Below, in pieces: positions 7,557 through 8,643 of a stretch of 8,643 nt of DNA. Origin of the DNA: an uncultured Pseudomonas sp. (GTDB lineage Bacteria > Pseudomonadota > Gammaproteobacteria > Pseudomonadales > Pseudomonadaceae); the NCBI GenBank assembly GCA_946886875.1, contig CAMPJN010000142.1, positions 1-8,643 on the forward strand. The letters are read 5' to 3'. Under the pieces are notes generated by a model that searched no databases, had not been told where the DNA came from, and saw only the letters and a program-made list of their open reading frames with translations. The position numbers and the translations under genes are program-made. Each line of letters begins with the position of its first letter. Position 1 is the first letter of the stretch.

Positions 7557-7604
7557 GCGGCAGTAGGCGGCGCTTATGATTGGTAAGCGTCGGCTTGCTG
7601 CCGC
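7557..7604 (+). terminator. Nested hairpin after estA, possible terminator
   Basis: Beginning 10 bases after the estA stop, GCGGCAG (7557-7563) pairs with CTGCCGC (7598-7604), and inside it CGCTTA (7571-7576) pairs with TAAGCG (7584-7589) around a 7-base loop. No T-run follows, so this is not a textbook intrinsic terminator; it may shield the 3' end of the estA mRNA or work with Rho. The rest of the gap to fbp (7605-7811) shows no gene. Confidence 0.4.
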
Positions 7605-7811
7605 ACCTTGAACCGGCATAAGCCAGCAGCGCTGCGAACTACGCCTGCGCTGAACTCGCAACACCGGCGGCGGTCGATTGCAATGAGCCACTAAACCGGC
7701 TCTGGCGTCTGGCGAGCATCGAGCGTGGCGCCCTTCCATCCTGGGGCAGAGGCGCCGCGGCCCCGAACAGGTTAAACTGCGCGCGATTTTCCTTCCCTCC
7801 CGGAGCCTTCC

Positions 7812-8643
7812 ATGTCCCGCGTTACCCTGAGTCGCTATCTGATCGAACAGACCCGCAGTCACAACACCCCGGCAGATTTGCGTTTTCTTATCGAAGTGGT
7901 AGCTCGGGCCTGCAAGGCCATCAGCCATCAGGTGTCCAAAGGCGCGCTCGGCGGCGTGCTTGGCAGCATGGAAACCGAGAACGTGCAGGGTGAGGTGCAG
8001 AAGAAGCTCGACGTGCTGTCCAACGAAATCCTGCTCGAAGCCAACGAGTGGGGCGGTCACCTGGCTGGCATGGCTTCCGAGGAAATGGACAATGCCTACC
8101 AGATTCCCGGGCGTTACCCGAAAGGCGCCTACCTGCTGGTATTCGATCCGCTGGACGGCTCCTCGAACATCGACGTCAACGTCTCCGTCGGCACCATCTT
8201 CTCGGTATTGCGCTGCCCGGAGCGTAACGGCGAGAACGGCGACCTCGGCGAGGAAGCCTTCCTCCAGCCGGGTACTGCACAAGTTGCCGCCGGCTATGCG
8301 ATCTATGGTCCGCAGACCATGCTGCTGCTGACCTTGGGCAATGGCGTCAAAGGCTTCACCCTGGACCGCGAACTGGGCAGCTTCGTACTGACCCATGACG
8401 ACATCAAGGTGCCGGAAACCACCCAGGAGTTCGCCATCAACATGTCCAACCAGCGCCACTGGGAAACGCCCGTGCAGCGTTATGTCGGCGAGTTGCTGGC
8501 TGGCGAAAACGGGCCGTTGGAGAAGAACTACAACATGCGCTGGATCGCCTCCATGGTCGCCGACGTGCATCGCATTCTTACCCGTGGTGGCATCTTCATG
8601 TACCCGCGCGACAGCCGCGAGCCGGAAAAGCCCGGCAAGCTGC
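7812..8643 (+). CDS. fbp: Fructose-1,6-bisphosphatase class I, C-terminus beyond the window
   Basis: A cytoplasmic Mg2+-dependent enzyme that removes the 1-phosphate of fructose-1,6-bisphosphate, the committed step of gluconeogenesis. In pseudomonads it also serves sugar cycling through the Entner-Doudoroff pathway. The 277 codons present match class I FBPase throughout. [11 protein letters not shown] precedes metal-binding acidic residues E90/E91, and the hallmark [10 protein letters not shown] is at 112-121 with metal ligands D112 and D115. [10 protein letters not shown] and [11 protein letters not shown] form the sugar-phosphate pocket. About 60 residues, including the last metal-binding glutamate, lie beyond the right edge (the family is usually about 330-340 residues). 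The ATG follows GGAG at 7802-7805 with 6-base spacing. The 265-base gap from estA suggests separate transcription. At W244, in a segment reading [10 protein letters not shown], animal enzymes have tyrosine. Confidence 0.97.
   Translation, partial: MSRVTLSRYLIEQTRSHNTPADLRFLIEVVARACKAISHQVSKGALGGVLGSMETENVQGEVQKKLDVLSNEILLEANEWGGHLAGMASEEMDNAYQIPGRYPKGAYLLVFDPLDGSSNIDVNVSVGTIFSVLRCPERNGENGDLGEEAFLQPGTAQVAAGYAIYGPQTMLLLTLGNGVKGFTLDRELGSFVLTHDDIKVPETTQEFAINMSNQRHWETPVQRYVGELLAGENGPLEKNYNMRWIASMVADVHRILTRGGIFMYPRDSREPEKPGKL

Noticed and set aside
7727..7756. GGCGCC ... GGCGCC inverted repeat upstream of fbp
   Set aside because: The six-base arm is itself palindromic and common in GC-rich DNA, and competing pairings exist, so it is not a supported regulatory site.
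7773..7778. TAAACT as a minus-10 for fbp
   Set aside because: It matches the consensus at only 4 of 6 bases and has no matching minus-35 (AGGCGC-like sequence) at the right distance.
7437..8570. 377-codon open frame on the minus strand opposite the estA end and fbp
   Set aside because: It runs antisense through the well-supported fbp coding sequence and the estA barrel, and has no recognisable domain.

Overview
The window comes from a GC-rich gammaproteobacterium, almost certainly Pseudomonas in the broad sense. The evidence is a close EstA-type GDSL autotransporter esterase, a class I fructose-1,6-bisphosphatase of pseudomonad type, and a DUF2339/DUF3999 gene pair that, from memory, lies beside estA and fbp in P. 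aeruginosa. No mobile element, CRISPR array, tRNA or rRNA was seen.

Layout: (1) Positions 1-52 hold the first 17 codons of a gene on the minus strand, probably a YkgJ-like cysteine-cluster protein. (2) Positions 53-488 are a divergent intergenic region with a good sigma-70-like promoter firing leftwards and a weak candidate firing rightwards. (3) Positions 489-4109 encode a very large polytopic inner-membrane protein of the DUF2339 family. Its stop overlaps, by ATGA, the start of a DUF3999 protein (4106-5476) with a signal peptide, a periplasmic beta-rich body and one C-terminal membrane anchor. The two form a tight operon of unknown function. (4) A perfect 12-base inverted repeat at 5523-5548 probably ends that operon. 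(5) Positions 5627-7546 encode the outer-membrane esterase EstA, with a GTG start, GDSL passenger and C-terminal beta-barrel. A nested hairpin follows it. (6) From 7812 to the right edge is fbp, cut off by the window end after 277 codons.

Three of the four main products are exported or membrane-bound: DUF2339 (inner membrane), DUF3999 (periplasm, anchored) and EstA (outer membrane and cell surface). fbp is a cytoplasmic gluconeogenic gene with its own ribosome-binding site. The least understood part is the DUF2339-DUF3999 pair. It has internal four-helix repeats in the membrane protein and two apparent discoidin-like beta-sandwiches in its partner, which would fit a role in handling a cell-envelope polymer or glycan; that role is inference only. 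Nothing in the window clearly shows a wholly new defence, mobile or signalling system.
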